The notes: generated by a model not told the origin, from the sequence alone. A stretch of DNA of 6,927 nt from CAZFAT01 sp964517075 (GCA_964517075.1 CAZFAT010000050.1:1-6927), one strand, 5' to 3'; numbered from the stretch's first letter, positions 1 through 6,540 are shown. Translations and numbers: made by a program.

Positions 1-103
1 CCTGCGCCTGCCACGGCTCAGCGAAGACCGGCCCGCCTTCGTCATGAGGCAGACGCGGAAGGTTCAATAGCCGCTCGGAGCTGGGGAGCTCACGCTCGCT
101 CAT
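1..103 (-). CDS. Nitrile hydratase accessory (activator) protein, N-terminal part, runs off the left edge
   Basis: Only the first 34 codons are in the window, starting at an ATG whose complement is at 101-103. Residues 16-34 include PRLPHDEGGPVFAEPWQAQ, which matches the conserved N-terminus of NHase activator proteins (P14K/NhhG-type, typically a proline-arginine stretch, then acidic residues, then G-x-VF-x-EPW-x-A). In cobalt-type NHases this small cytoplasmic protein helps insert cobalt into alpha and oxidise two of its cysteines; the role here is taken from the family. It is usually the third gene of an alpha-beta-activator operon. Here it is divergent from the intact alpha and beta genes, and no activator follows beta. 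The Shine-Dalgarno is poor (GGGG about 8 bases upstream). The start overlaps by 14 bases the end of a beta-like remnant, as expected if it was once translationally coupled to another beta gene. Family call is firm; the rest of the gene is unseen. Confidence 0.85.
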   Translation of the reverse strand, partial: MSERELPSSERLLNLPRLPHDEGGPVFAEPWQAQ

Positions 104-164
104 GGTAGTCGCCCCACATATCGAGGTGCACCGAGGGGCGCGGCGAGGCGGTGACGGGCAGACT
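90..164 (-). pseudogene. C-terminal remnant of a second nitrile hydratase beta subunit
   Basis: This minus-strand frame follows an in-frame TAG (165-167), has 24 codons and ends at TGA (90-92). Its last 13 residues, VHLDMWGDYHERA, align without gaps with the end of the intact beta subunit, VHAELWEDYLERA: 8 of 13 identical, with L/M and E/D among the differences. The codons also resemble each other. The frame overlaps the activator start by 14 bases, the usual beta-activator arrangement. Nothing recognisable as beta lies upstream; that DNA is the leader and 5' end of the + strand alpha gene. I infer that the rest of a second beta gene was lost when the present alpha-beta pair was placed next to it, with a junction near 130-165. 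It is short, so chance similarity cannot be fully excluded, but position and orientation both support it. Confidence 0.55.
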
Positions 165-209
165 CTACTCCTCCGCTCCCGCGAACGACAACGGGGGTAG
201 AAGCCCGCC

Positions 210-238
210 TTGACAGCGACGCGGCGCTTCGCCAATAT
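210..238 (+). promoter_or_regulatory. Possible sigma-70-type promoter of the nitrile hydratase operon
   Basis: A perfect TTGACA lies at 210-215. Seventeen bases later is CAATAT (233-238), a weak match to TATAAT. This would start transcription near 245, giving a leader of only about 13 bases before the ATG at 258. The TTG in this box is also a possible in-frame start codon for alpha, so the two readings compete. The -10 is poor, so this is tentative. Confidence 0.35.
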
Positions 239-257
239 TACCGGCGGAACTCTGTTC

Positions 258-992
258 ATGTCGAACGCTGCAGATAGACCCGTTGGGCGGCGGAAGTTCC
301 TGAGCGAAGCGGCTGCGGGCACGGCCGGCCTCATCGCCACTCCACACATCGGACCGGCCAAGCAGGCTGACCTACAGGCGCAAGACCAAGATCATCAGAC
401 CGTTCCGTCGGAAGTGGCGCTCCGCGTCAAAGCGCTCGAGTCGATCCTTGTCGAGAAGGGAATGGTCGATCCGGCCACGATCGATGCGGTCATCGAGACG
501 TACGAGTCGAAGATCGGCCCTCGCAATGGCGCCCGCGTGGTCGCGCGGGCGTGGGTCGACCCAGCCTATCGAAAGCGTTTGCTCGCCGATGGCACGGCCG
601 CAATTGCTGAACTCGGATACGGTGGGTCTCAGGGCGAGCACATGGTGGTGGTTGAAAACACCCCGACCGTCCACAATCTCGTTGTCTGCACGCTCTGCTC
701 GTGCTATCCGTGGCCGGTGCTTGGCCTGCCTCCAACGTGGTACAAGTCCGCGCCGTATCGTTCGCGGGCTGTCATCGATCCGCGTGGCGTGCTGCGGGAA
801 TTCGGCGTCACGCTGACTGGCGACGTGCAGGTCCGTGTCTGGGACAGCATAGCAGAGATCCGGTTTCTCGTTCTTCCCGAGCGTCCGCCGGGAACGGAGA
901 AACTGACCGAGGAGCAGCTCGCTGCTCTCGTGACGCGCGACGCGATGGTCGGTGTCGCAAAGGTGTCAGGGCCCCGCGGAGCCGCCGCATGA
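258..992 (+). CDS. nthA: Cobalt-type nitrile hydratase alpha subunit with a Tat-like N-terminal signal
   Basis: Alpha subunit of the enzyme that hydrates nitriles to amides. The 244-aa product has the metal-binding motif VCTLCSCYPWPVLGLPP near residues 143-159. Cys144, Cys147 and Cys149 match the ligands of the family, the last two normally oxidised to sulfinate and sulfenate; threonine after the first cysteine is typical of cobalt-type rather than iron-type enzymes. Other family blocks are GPRNGARVVARAWVDP and YKSAPYRSRAVIDPRGVL. The usual alpha begins near residue 45 (VALRVKALES). Ahead of that is an extra segment with GRRKFLSEAAAGTAGLIA at residues 10-27: a twin-arginine motif followed by a weakly hydrophobic stretch, as in Tat signals, without a clear A-x-A cleavage site. 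I chose ATG 258, about 9 bases after GGCGGA; an in-frame TTG at 210 would add 16 residues. The stop overlaps the beta start (ATGA). Confidence 0.95.
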   Translation: MSNAADRPVGRRKFLSEAAAGTAGLIATPHIGPAKQADLQAQDQDHQTVPSEVALRVKALESILVEKGMVDPATIDAVIETYESKIGPRNGARVVARAWVDPAYRKRLLADGTAAIAELGYGGSQGEHMVVVENTPTVHNLVVCTLCSCYPWPVLGLPPTWYKSAPYRSRAVIDPRGVLREFGVTLTGDVQVRVWDSIAEIRFLVLPERPPGTEKLTEEQLAALVTRDAMVGVAKVSGPRGAAA

Positions 993-1657
993 ACGGCATC
1001 CATGACATGGGCGGCATGCACGGCATGGGGCCAGTCGAGGTGCGCGAAGACGAACGGCCATTCCATGCTGAATGGGAAGCACGCGCGTGGGGTCTGCTCC
1101 GCGCTGTGGGACCCTTTGGCCCGGCCCGCCGTCGGAACTTCCGCTACGAACATGAAATCCTGCCACCAGCCCAGTACCTGCAGATGCAGTACTACGAGCG
1201 ATTCATCAAGGTGCTGGTGGATCGCTTGATGGCAGCGAAGCTTCTGACGCAGGCAGAGCTCGACAGCGGCCGGGCGGATCCCGCGTCGCCCAGCTTCACG
1301 CCGCGCGTCACACCGGCAATGATCGCCGAGCAGCTCGCGCGACGTCGATCGCTACGCCGAGACGACGTGCGGATCCGGCCGCGGTTCAACGTGGGGCAGC
1401 GCGTGCGTGCTCGCAACATCAACCCGGTCGGGCACACTCGCCTCCCACGCTACATGCGGGGCCATCGCGGAACGATTGTGGCCGACCACGGTGTGTTTGA
1501 TTTCCAGGATACCGACGCCGAAGGTTACACGCTGCCGGATCGGCCCCAGCACGTGTACACGGTCGGGTTCACCGCACGCGAGCTGTGGGGCGAAGCGGCC
1601 AATGCACGAGACTTGGTGCACGCCGAACTGTGGGAGGACTATCTCGAGCGTGCCTGA
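989..1657 (+). CDS. nthB: Nitrile hydratase beta subunit
   Basis: Beta subunit, 222 aa, full length for the family. It opens with the family signature MNGIHDMGGMHGMGPV, followed by FHAEWE (25-30), PPAQYLQMQYYERF (59-72), a variable helical linker, and the C-terminal SH3-like barrel: FNVGQRVRARNINPVGHTR (133-151), RYMRGHRGTI and HVYTVGFTARELWG. Two arginines known from the Pseudonocardia thermophila enzyme (betaArg52 and betaArg157) to hydrogen-bond the oxidised alpha cysteines appear conserved, as Arg52 in NFRYEHE and Arg151 in GHTR. The ATG shares the sequence ATGA with the alpha stop, so translation is coupled and expression should be stoichiometric. It has no signal peptide of its own; if alpha is exported, beta would have to travel with it. 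No activator gene follows, unlike most cobalt-type operons; the activator is divergent, at the left edge. Confidence 0.95.
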   Translation: MNGIHDMGGMHGMGPVEVREDERPFHAEWEARAWGLLRAVGPFGPARRRNFRYEHEILPPAQYLQMQYYERFIKVLVDRLMAAKLLTQAELDSGRADPASPSFTPRVTPAMIAEQLARRRSLRRDDVRIRPRFNVGQRVRARNINPVGHTRLPRYMRGHRGTIVADHGVFDFQDTDAEGYTLPDRPQHVYTVGFTARELWGEAANARDLVHAELWEDYLERA

Positions 1658-1677
1658 GCGCTCCGTGTATCCAAAGC

Positions 1678-1695
1678 GCGCCGTCCGTCCGGCGC
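1678..1695 (+). terminator. GC hairpin downstream of the nitrile hydratase operon
   Basis: GCGCCG (1678-1683) and CGGCGC (1690-1695) pair perfectly over 6 bp around a 6-base loop, 20 bases after the beta stop. No T-run follows, so this is at best a weak terminator or transcript-end stabiliser. Confidence 0.25.
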
Positions 1696-1926
1696 AACCC
1701 GCCCGATCGGCCCGCCGCGTGCAACTTTCGCGAGGCTGCCGGCCACGTAGTCGCCGGGCAGCGTGCGCGCCGCGGTGTTGAGCCCGTTCTGTCCACCCCG
1801 AATTGGGTCAACGCCTACGCGGCTGACCCGTAGTAGTAGCTGAGGATCCCACCGAGTCGCTCCCGTCGCGAACGGCACCAGTCAGCTGTTACGTGGCAGG
1901 ACGAACGATCAGCTCGTTCGCGAGTC

Positions 1927-1974
1927 CACGAGTCCAATCGCGTGATCGGTCGCGCCCTTGCGCTGAATGATCCG
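1927..1974 (-). pseudogene. Lactate/malate dehydrogenase-like gene fragment
   Basis: Sixteen codons read RIIQRKGATDHAIGLV on the minus strand. This closely follows the (Y)xIIxRKGATxxAIGL block of L-lactate dehydrogenases, which lies in the C-terminal substrate-binding domain. A stop codon lies two codons upstream, and another follows five codons downstream. The flanks in this frame do not look like the rest of the enzyme. It is therefore a scrap of a broken gene, or else a chance match, and it has no function of its own. Identity over the short block is high enough to deserve mention. Confidence 0.35.
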
Positions 1975-2039
1975 GCCCTACACCGGACGCACCGCCCAGC
2001 GTGCGCGTGTTGTACCGTTTCTCACGAAGTCGGGACCTT

Positions 2040-5000
2040 TCAGTCCCAGGCCGTGTAGTCCAGCGTCCGCTCGAGGACTGTTGCATCGTTTTTCGCTGCG
2101 CCGGGCCGCACGGTCAGGTACTTGTCAGCCGAGAGCACGATCTGGTCGATCGCGAATCCGTCTTCGCGGATCTGGATCCGCATCTGCTGCAAGCCGCCCT
2201 CCGGGAACCGCAGCCGCATGCCATTGCGGTTCACCGCGCCCCAGCCGTCGTCTTCCCAGCCCCACCCGGAGAGGCCGCAACTGGCGCATTCCTCAAGGTT
2301 CACGGCGAGCGCGCTGGTGGTGCCGATGCGGTACGCCGGATCGCCTTCGACCGTCGCCGCGCCTCCGAACTGGAGCCACAGCGAGTCGTTGTAGGGGTCG
2401 TCACGCCAGGCCTTCCCGCGGATCCAGAGCTTGTACGTCTGCGTCAGGTCGGCCACGAAGAAGAAATCGATGTACTCCTCCGGGGCCGCCGACGGCACGA
2501 CGACCTTTGGCGCATACCGATTCGGATAGGACAACCGGCGTCCGTAGGCGGCAGTGTCGTCCGCCGTCACCTGCCACCGCGACGAGATCTGGTCGCCCCA
2601 GTCGCCGGCCCAGAGCACGATCTCCTTGAACGGCGTGATCGTGACGACGTACGACGCGCGCCCCTCGCCGCCGCGGCCGTCGCGCACCACAAGCGTCAAC
2701 TCGTGGCGTCCTGATGGGAGCGGCGAGGCGCGCCCGAATTCGAGCCCGTACGGCCCGTAGGCCAGCGTTCGACCGTTCGCGTCCTGCCATTCGACATCGA
2801 GCGCATGCAGGTCGGCGTCGCTCGACGTGTCGGAATGCAGCGCGGGAGGCACGCCCGGCGGGGGAAAGGTGTCGAAGCCGAACTGATCGACGTAGCGGAC
2901 CGAACCGTTCTCGATCTCCGTCGTGATGCGGGCCACCGGTGCCGCGTTGGGCCGCTCGGCCACGTTCAACAGTACCGCGAGTTCTCCCGTATCTAGACTC
3001 GCAATGACGTCGAGCAGCCCGTCGTGATTCCAGTCGACGACGAGCGTGCCGCCACTCGCCGTGAACTCTTCCGAGGGCGACAGCCCGCCATTCCGCTGCC
3101 CTGGCATCACGGCCATCGCCGGGGTCAGCACGTCTGGTATGCCGTCGTGCGTCAGGTCCGCCACCAGCACGCTGAACGGGCCGGGCGGATGGTTCGAGTC
3201 GGTGCGCCGCGTGATGATGGGGTACGAGATGCGCTCGTCCCACGCGAGAGCTCCGATTGCCGGCCGAACGCCGACCGACGGCCCGTCGTGGCTGACGATG
3301 TCGAGGCGGCCATCGAGGTTCACGTCCGCGAGCGCCACGCCATATGACGGGGTGCCCTGCGGAATGCGCACCATTCTGCCGAGGCCGCCCGCACCGTCGC
3401 CGCGGAGGACGACAAGCTGCGGCGCCTCGGTCGACACCACCACGTCGAGGGTCCCGTTCCGATCTGCGTCCACGACGTCGGCGCTGCGAATCCAGCCTTC
3501 AACCCTTGTCGCGCGAACGCCGAGCCCGCCGTCCGCCGTGGGGGTCAGGATCGAGATAACGCCCTCCCCCGCCTCGCCGTCGTGGCCGAAGGCAAGGATC
3601 TCGGGAGTGCCGTCGCGGTTCATGTCGGCAATCTCGAGCCCACCGGGCCAGTCGAACTGGTAGGAGGCCTCACGAGCGAATCTTCCGGCGCCGTCACCGA
3701 ACAGCACGTCCACGCGTCCACGGGTGGAGCCCCACTCGAGGGCGCCGGTCATGACAACATCGTCGTGCCCGTCGCGGTCGAGATCCGCCACCGCAACCGC
3801 TCGTCCGCTCGTCGTCATCGGCGGCAGGTTTACGCGTGTGGACGAATCGAGCAGGACGACCGTCTCGGTAACGAGGTCCCAGCGCCCGTTGTGATTGAAG
3901 TCGGCGATGGCGCTCGGCGTGGCGTTCATGAGGCCGAGCGACTGCGGCGCGAAAGCGAAGGCACCGCGCGGAAAGGCGGTGCCGTTGGTGTACTGCGTGA
4001 CGCTTGCGGCGTACTCGTTTGCAGTTGCAAGGTCGACGCGCCCGTCGTTGTCGAAGTCCGCCGCCGCCACCGCACGGCTGCCGCTGCCCGCCGGCAGCCC
4101 GCCCCAGGCGTCGAAGCGCACGCCCGCGCCAGCCACGCCGAGCCAGATCCCCACTGTGCTGCTGCCGCGATGCGCCACGATCAGATCCGGCCGGCCATCG
4201 CGGTTCACGTCCGCGACGGCGACACCCCGGGGCGACGCGCTCGTCGGCAGTGATGACAGGGTGAACCCCGCCGCCGACCCGCGATAGACGACGAGGCGAT
4301 CGTTCGCGGTCGACGCGGCGGCGATGTCGGTCCAGCCGTCGTTGTCGAGATCGGTGGCGGCCACCACGTTCAAGCCGCTGACCGACGGGGCGCGCGCCTG
4401 ATCGATGCGCGCGAATGCGGCGCCGGCGCGGCCGTACAGCACGGTGAGGCGGGAAGACCCGCTGTTGGCAACCGCGAGATCCACGAAACCGTCGTGGTTG
4501 AAATCGCCGGCGGCGACACCTTGTGGCCGCGCTCCCACCGGAACGACGGCGACAGCTGCGGCCAAACCCGCCGCCGTTCCAGGCCGCACGACGACGACGC
4601 CGCGGTCGAAGTCCGTGTAGACGAGGTCGAGGCGGCCGTCACGCGTGACATCGGTGAGCGTCAGGCCGCGTGATGCGCCCGCGTCATTCAGCCTGACGCG
4701 GGATCGCAGCGTGCCGTCGGCGCGGCTGTACAGCACGTCGATGGCGCGCGCATCGGGCGTTGTCACCACGAGGTCGACAACGCCGTCGAGATCGAGATCG
4801 TCCGCCGCGATGTCGAAAGGGCCCGCCCCGACCGGCGTGTCGCGCACGACAGTGAAGGCGCCGCCGCTGTTTCTTAGAACCGTCACGGTATTGCGGACCG
4901 TGTTGGCCGTGACCAGGTCGCGCCAGCCGTCGCCGTCGAGGTCAACGGCGACGATCGCCCGCGCACCGGAAAACGCGCTGCGATCGTCGTGCACCATCGT

Positions 5001-5069
5001 GAGGGGCTGCGCAGAGGCGCCAGAGGCGCATATCAGCAGCAACAACGCGCCGGTGACGATTCGAGTCAC
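2040..5069 (-). CDS. Secreted FG-GAP/VCBS beta-propeller protein with PKD-like and C-terminal sandwich-like modules
   Basis: A 1009-aa exported protein of unknown ligand. It starts at a GTG preceded by a perfect AAGGAGG. Residues 1-20 are a signal peptide (hydrophobic LLLLICASG, cleavage after ASA). Fourteen FG-GAP calcium-loop motifs of the form DxDxDGxxD follow between residues 43 and 690, for example DLDGDGWRDL, DFNHDGFVDL, DVNRDGRPDL and DWNHDGLLDV, spaced about 45 residues apart with one longer gap. A seven-bladed integrin-like propeller needs seven, so two tandem propellers are likely. Residues 709-812 look like a PKD/Ig-like domain (NAAPVARI, then HELTLVVRDGRGGEG). Residues 815-985 form a module with LWIRGKAWRDDPYNDS, CASCG (928-932) and GWGWEDDGWG that I associate with Acidobacteriota secreted proteins; it resembles carbohydrate-binding sandwiches, but its role is unproven. 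No transmembrane segment or sorting tail is seen after the signal. It is probably co-transcribed with the small gene upstream. Confidence 0.92.
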   Translation of the reverse strand: MTRIVTGALLLLICASGASAQPLTMVHDDRSAFSGARAIVAVDLDGDGWRDLVTANTVRNTVTVLRNSGGAFTVVRDTPVGAGPFDIAADDLDLDGVVDLVVTTPDARAIDVLYSRADGTLRSRVRLNDAGASRGLTLTDVTRDGRLDLVYTDFDRGVVVVRPGTAAGLAAAVAVVPVGARPQGVAAGDFNHDGFVDLAVANSGSSRLTVLYGRAGAAFARIDQARAPSVSGLNVVAATDLDNDGWTDIAAASTANDRLVVYRGSAAGFTLSSLPTSASPRGVAVADVNRDGRPDLIVAHRGSSTVGIWLGVAGAGVRFDAWGGLPAGSGSRAVAAADFDNDGRVDLATANEYAASVTQYTNGTAFPRGAFAFAPQSLGLMNATPSAIADFNHNGRWDLVTETVVLLDSSTRVNLPPMTTSGRAVAVADLDRDGHDDVVMTGALEWGSTRGRVDVLFGDGAGRFAREASYQFDWPGGLEIADMNRDGTPEILAFGHDGEAGEGVISILTPTADGGLGVRATRVEGWIRSADVVDADRNGTLDVVVSTEAPQLVVLRGDGAGGLGRMVRIPQGTPSYGVALADVNLDGRLDIVSHDGPSVGVRPAIGALAWDERISYPIITRRTDSNHPPGPFSVLVADLTHDGIPDVLTPAMAVMPGQRNGGLSPSEEFTASGGTLVVDWNHDGLLDVIASLDTGELAVLLNVAERPNAAPVARITTEIENGSVRYVDQFGFDTFPPPGVPPALHSDTSSDADLHALDVEWQDANGRTLAYGPYGLEFGRASPLPSGRHELTLVVRDGRGGEGRASYVVTITPFKEIVLWAGDWGDQISSRWQVTADDTAAYGRRLSYPNRYAPKVVVPSAAPEEYIDFFFVADLTQTYKLWIRGKAWRDDPYNDSLWLQFGGAATVEGDPAYRIGTTSALAVNLEECASCGLSGWGWEDDGWGAVNRNGMRLRFPEGGLQQMRIQIREDGFAIDQIVLSADKYLTVRPGAAKNDATVLERTLDYTAWD

Positions 5070-5075
5070 GGAGTT

Positions 5076-5082
5076 CCTCCTT
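5076..5082 (-). promoter_or_regulatory. Strong ribosome binding site of the propeller gene
   Basis: On the minus strand AAGGAGG is followed by AACTCC and then GTG, a near-perfect Shine-Dalgarno at ideal spacing. It fixes the GTG (5067-5069) as the start and sits in the 45-bp gap after the preceding gene, so the propeller protein is translated independently within the putative operon. Confidence 0.8.
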
Positions 5083-5114
5083 GCACAGCGGGAAACAGGT
5101 CTCGGCTGGACGCG

Positions 5115-5603
5115 CTACGGAGCGACGTCTAGGCTGTCAAACGCCGCCGTCGCCAGCGTGGCGTTGTCGTGGCTCGTGACCGGCAGCCCCACGTACACCG
5201 ACGACGTCATGGGCAGCAGCCACGAGCCGAGCGTTCGCCACGTCGTGCCTTGCTCCGACACCTGGGCGGTGAAGGTACTGCCGGTCCTGGTGAGGCGCAG
5301 CCATTCAGGGGCGGTGCCCGCGGTAAGGGCCGCGTTCGCGGTCGTCCCACCCGGTGCGCCGCGATACTGCACGGCCACGCCTTTGCCCGGCGACACGATG
5401 GCCATGATGTGCTTCGCGTTCGGCGCGAGCGTCTCGCGGAACATCACGCCAGCCTTTGCCCAGTCGTGCGTGTGCTCGACATCCGAGAACGCGGCGGCGG
5501 GCGTGCTGCTCTGCCCGCGCGGCCCGGCCACGCTGACACTCACCAGGAGGAGAACGACGAGACAGGCAGTCCGGCGGAGCGCGAGAGCGAGGGATGCGGT
5601 CAT
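5115..5603 (-). CDS. Small secreted protein, C-terminal part of a DUF1349-like concanavalin domain
   Basis: A 162-aa product beginning at ATG (complement 5601-5603), with GAGG 5 bases upstream. Residues 1-26 are a signal peptide (basic RR at 10-11, then TACLVVLLLVSVSVAG). The mature part, from DVEHTHDWAKAGVMFRETL (41-59) through VSPGKGVAVQYRG, WLRLTRTGSTFTAQVSEQG (101-119) and SSVYVGLPVTSHDNATLATAAF to the end, matches the second half of the concanavalin-like DUF1349-type module found in large bacterial secreted proteins. The first half of that module, normally some 60-80 residues ahead of the AGVMxRE block, is missing; the signal joins almost directly to the middle of the fold. It lies 45 bp upstream of the propeller gene on the same strand, so an operon is likely. 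It may be a minimal lectin-like protein or the product of an internal deletion. No catalytic residues are seen. Confidence 0.72.
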   Translation of the reverse strand: MTASLALALRRTACLVVLLLVSVSVAGPRGQSSTPAAAFSDVEHTHDWAKAGVMFRETLAPNAKHIMAIVSPGKGVAVQYRGAPGGTTANAALTAGTAPEWLRLTRTGSTFTAQVSEQGTTWRTLGSWLLPMTSSVYVGLPVTSHDNATLATAAFDSLDVAP

Positions 5604-5869
5604 GAGCGCCTCGCGGAAGGAACGAGTACACGGCGACTGGTGAACGAGCGCGTGGCAGGCAACATTCACACCAGGCGTGCACGTCGCGGCACTAGGATGA
5701 ACCGCACGCGGGCCGCTCACCTTGTCACAATCTACGGAGCGCGGGCCAGGGTTGGCGCGGCGCGTTGCGCGTTCCTGGCGGAGACGAAGGAAGGACCGAC
5801 AGGGAATACTCCGCGCGACTGCGGAAAACTCCGCGTCGATGCGTGGGGCCCGCTCGGGTCGTTCTTGAA

Positions 5870-6055
5870 TCAACGGCGGGCGGCGCGGGCGGCACGGGAC
5901 CTGGACCATTCGCGGGCCGGATGGAAGACCATCGCGGCACCGATTGCAACGAATGTGTGTTTCACGATCAGGTCGATCAACCACCCAAGCAGCTCGGTCA
6001 CGACGAACTGGCCGGCCGGGTGCTCGACCTCATGGCCCTGCACCCGGGTTGGCAC
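5870..6055 (-). CDS. Doubtful 61-aa hypothetical ORF
   Basis: Starts at GTG (complement 6053-6055), directly after an in-frame TAG. The codons are G/C-ending and the middle is hydrophobic (FVVTELLGWLIDLIVKHTF, followed by an alanine-rich segment and AMVFHPA), so it could be a small membrane peptide or a scrap of a larger decayed gene. There is no clear ribosome binding site and I recognise no family. It is listed because it is the least shadow-like frame in this 1-kb gap. Confidence 0.15.
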   Translation of the reverse strand: MPTRVQGHEVEHPAGQFVVTELLGWLIDLIVKHTFVAIGAAMVFHPAREWSRSRAARAARR

Positions 6056-6393
6056 CTACCGCTCGGAGACAAGCGAATACGGCGCCGAACGGGTCCATCC
6101 GGTGCGCGATCAAGCGCTGGGGTTGAAGGAATGCGCAACGCGTCGGTTTGCGTATCTGCTCCTCGAAGACTGCGGCGGCAACGGCCTCGCAGATCGCCCG
6201 GTTTTCTTCGCGTCGCGTAGACGCCGCTCGACGGGTGGCGGCACGCAGCCGCGGGCGGCGCAGCGGGGTCTTTGTTCTCATAGGCATGCGGAAGGCTGGA
6301 GACCTGACTCAACGTGGGGATTGCAGTGTTGGCGCTCGTAGCGGCCCAGTTCCATTACCGGCTCCCCGGTTCAGGCGCACAGCATCGAAGTGG

Positions 6394-6413
6394 ACCGTCC
6401 CCCCCAGGACGGT
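6394..6413. repeat. Inverted repeat, 7-bp stem
   Basis: ACCGTCC (6394-6400) and GGACGGT (6407-6413) pair perfectly around CCCCCA. It has no adjacent gene end that it clearly terminates. It could be a remnant of an insertion-sequence end or a simple hairpin; the evidence does not decide. Confidence 0.4.
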
Positions 6414-6462
6414 GTCGACCTACTTGGCTTCCGCCTTCCTGCGAGCCGCCCGTCAGGGGTCC

Positions 6463-6480
6463 GTTGCGGGGGCTCGCAAC
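6463..6480. repeat. Inverted repeat, 6-bp stem
   Basis: GTTGCG (6463-6468) and CGCAAC (6475-6480) flank GGGGCT. A short perfect hairpin about 60 bases before the tRNA-like segment; its role is unknown. Confidence 0.3.
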
Positions 6481-6540
6481 CATCTGAATTTGGAGTTCTC
6501 TTGGTCGGTCGCGGAACTTCCCGCGGCAAGTTGAACCGAT

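Larger units (their letters stand above)
1658..2039. other. Intergenic region between convergent genes, with gene debris
   Basis: No intact gene. The + strand shows only short arginine- and proline-rich frames without a recognisable domain, including one opening at a GTG (1650) that overlaps beta but does not resemble an activator. On the minus strand there is a lactate-dehydrogenase-like scrap (1927-1974) and a frame ending at 1815 in LGGILSYYYGSAA, vaguely like the tail of some integrase-core transposases. The stretch separates the convergent NHase operon and the propeller gene. Confidence 0.6.

Noticed and set aside
2..70. A + strand frame ending at 70 (LRLPRLSEDRPAFVMRQTRKVQ-type tail cut by the left edge)
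   Set aside because: It is antisense to the minus-strand activator frame, which matches a known family; the + frame matches nothing I know.
701..988. Extension of the beta frame upstream to 701
   Set aside because: This part overlaps alpha in another frame and is arginine-rich shadow; the family N-terminus MNGIHDMGGM starts at 989.
1650..1781. Small + strand ORF overlapping the end of beta, in the usual activator position
   Set aside because: The 43 residues are arginine-rich and lack the G-x-VF-x-EPW activator signature.
2032..2047. GGGAC/GTCCC hairpin around the propeller gene stop codon as terminator
   Set aside because: The stem has only 5 bp, spans the stop codon and lacks a T-run.
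2401..3243. Long open frames on both strands within the propeller gene
   Set aside because: They are arginine/alanine-rich shadows of a repetitive high-GC gene with a clear signal peptide and regular domains in the true frame.
2955..4950. Periodic DNA repeats as a possible CRISPR or satellite array
   Set aside because: The periodicity is that of the protein's FG-GAP blades; the DNA units are diverged and keep the reading frame.
5169..6341. A 390-codon + strand open frame
   Set aside because: Its first part is antisense to the secreted DUF1349-like gene, and the rest has no recognisable domain or ribosome binding site.
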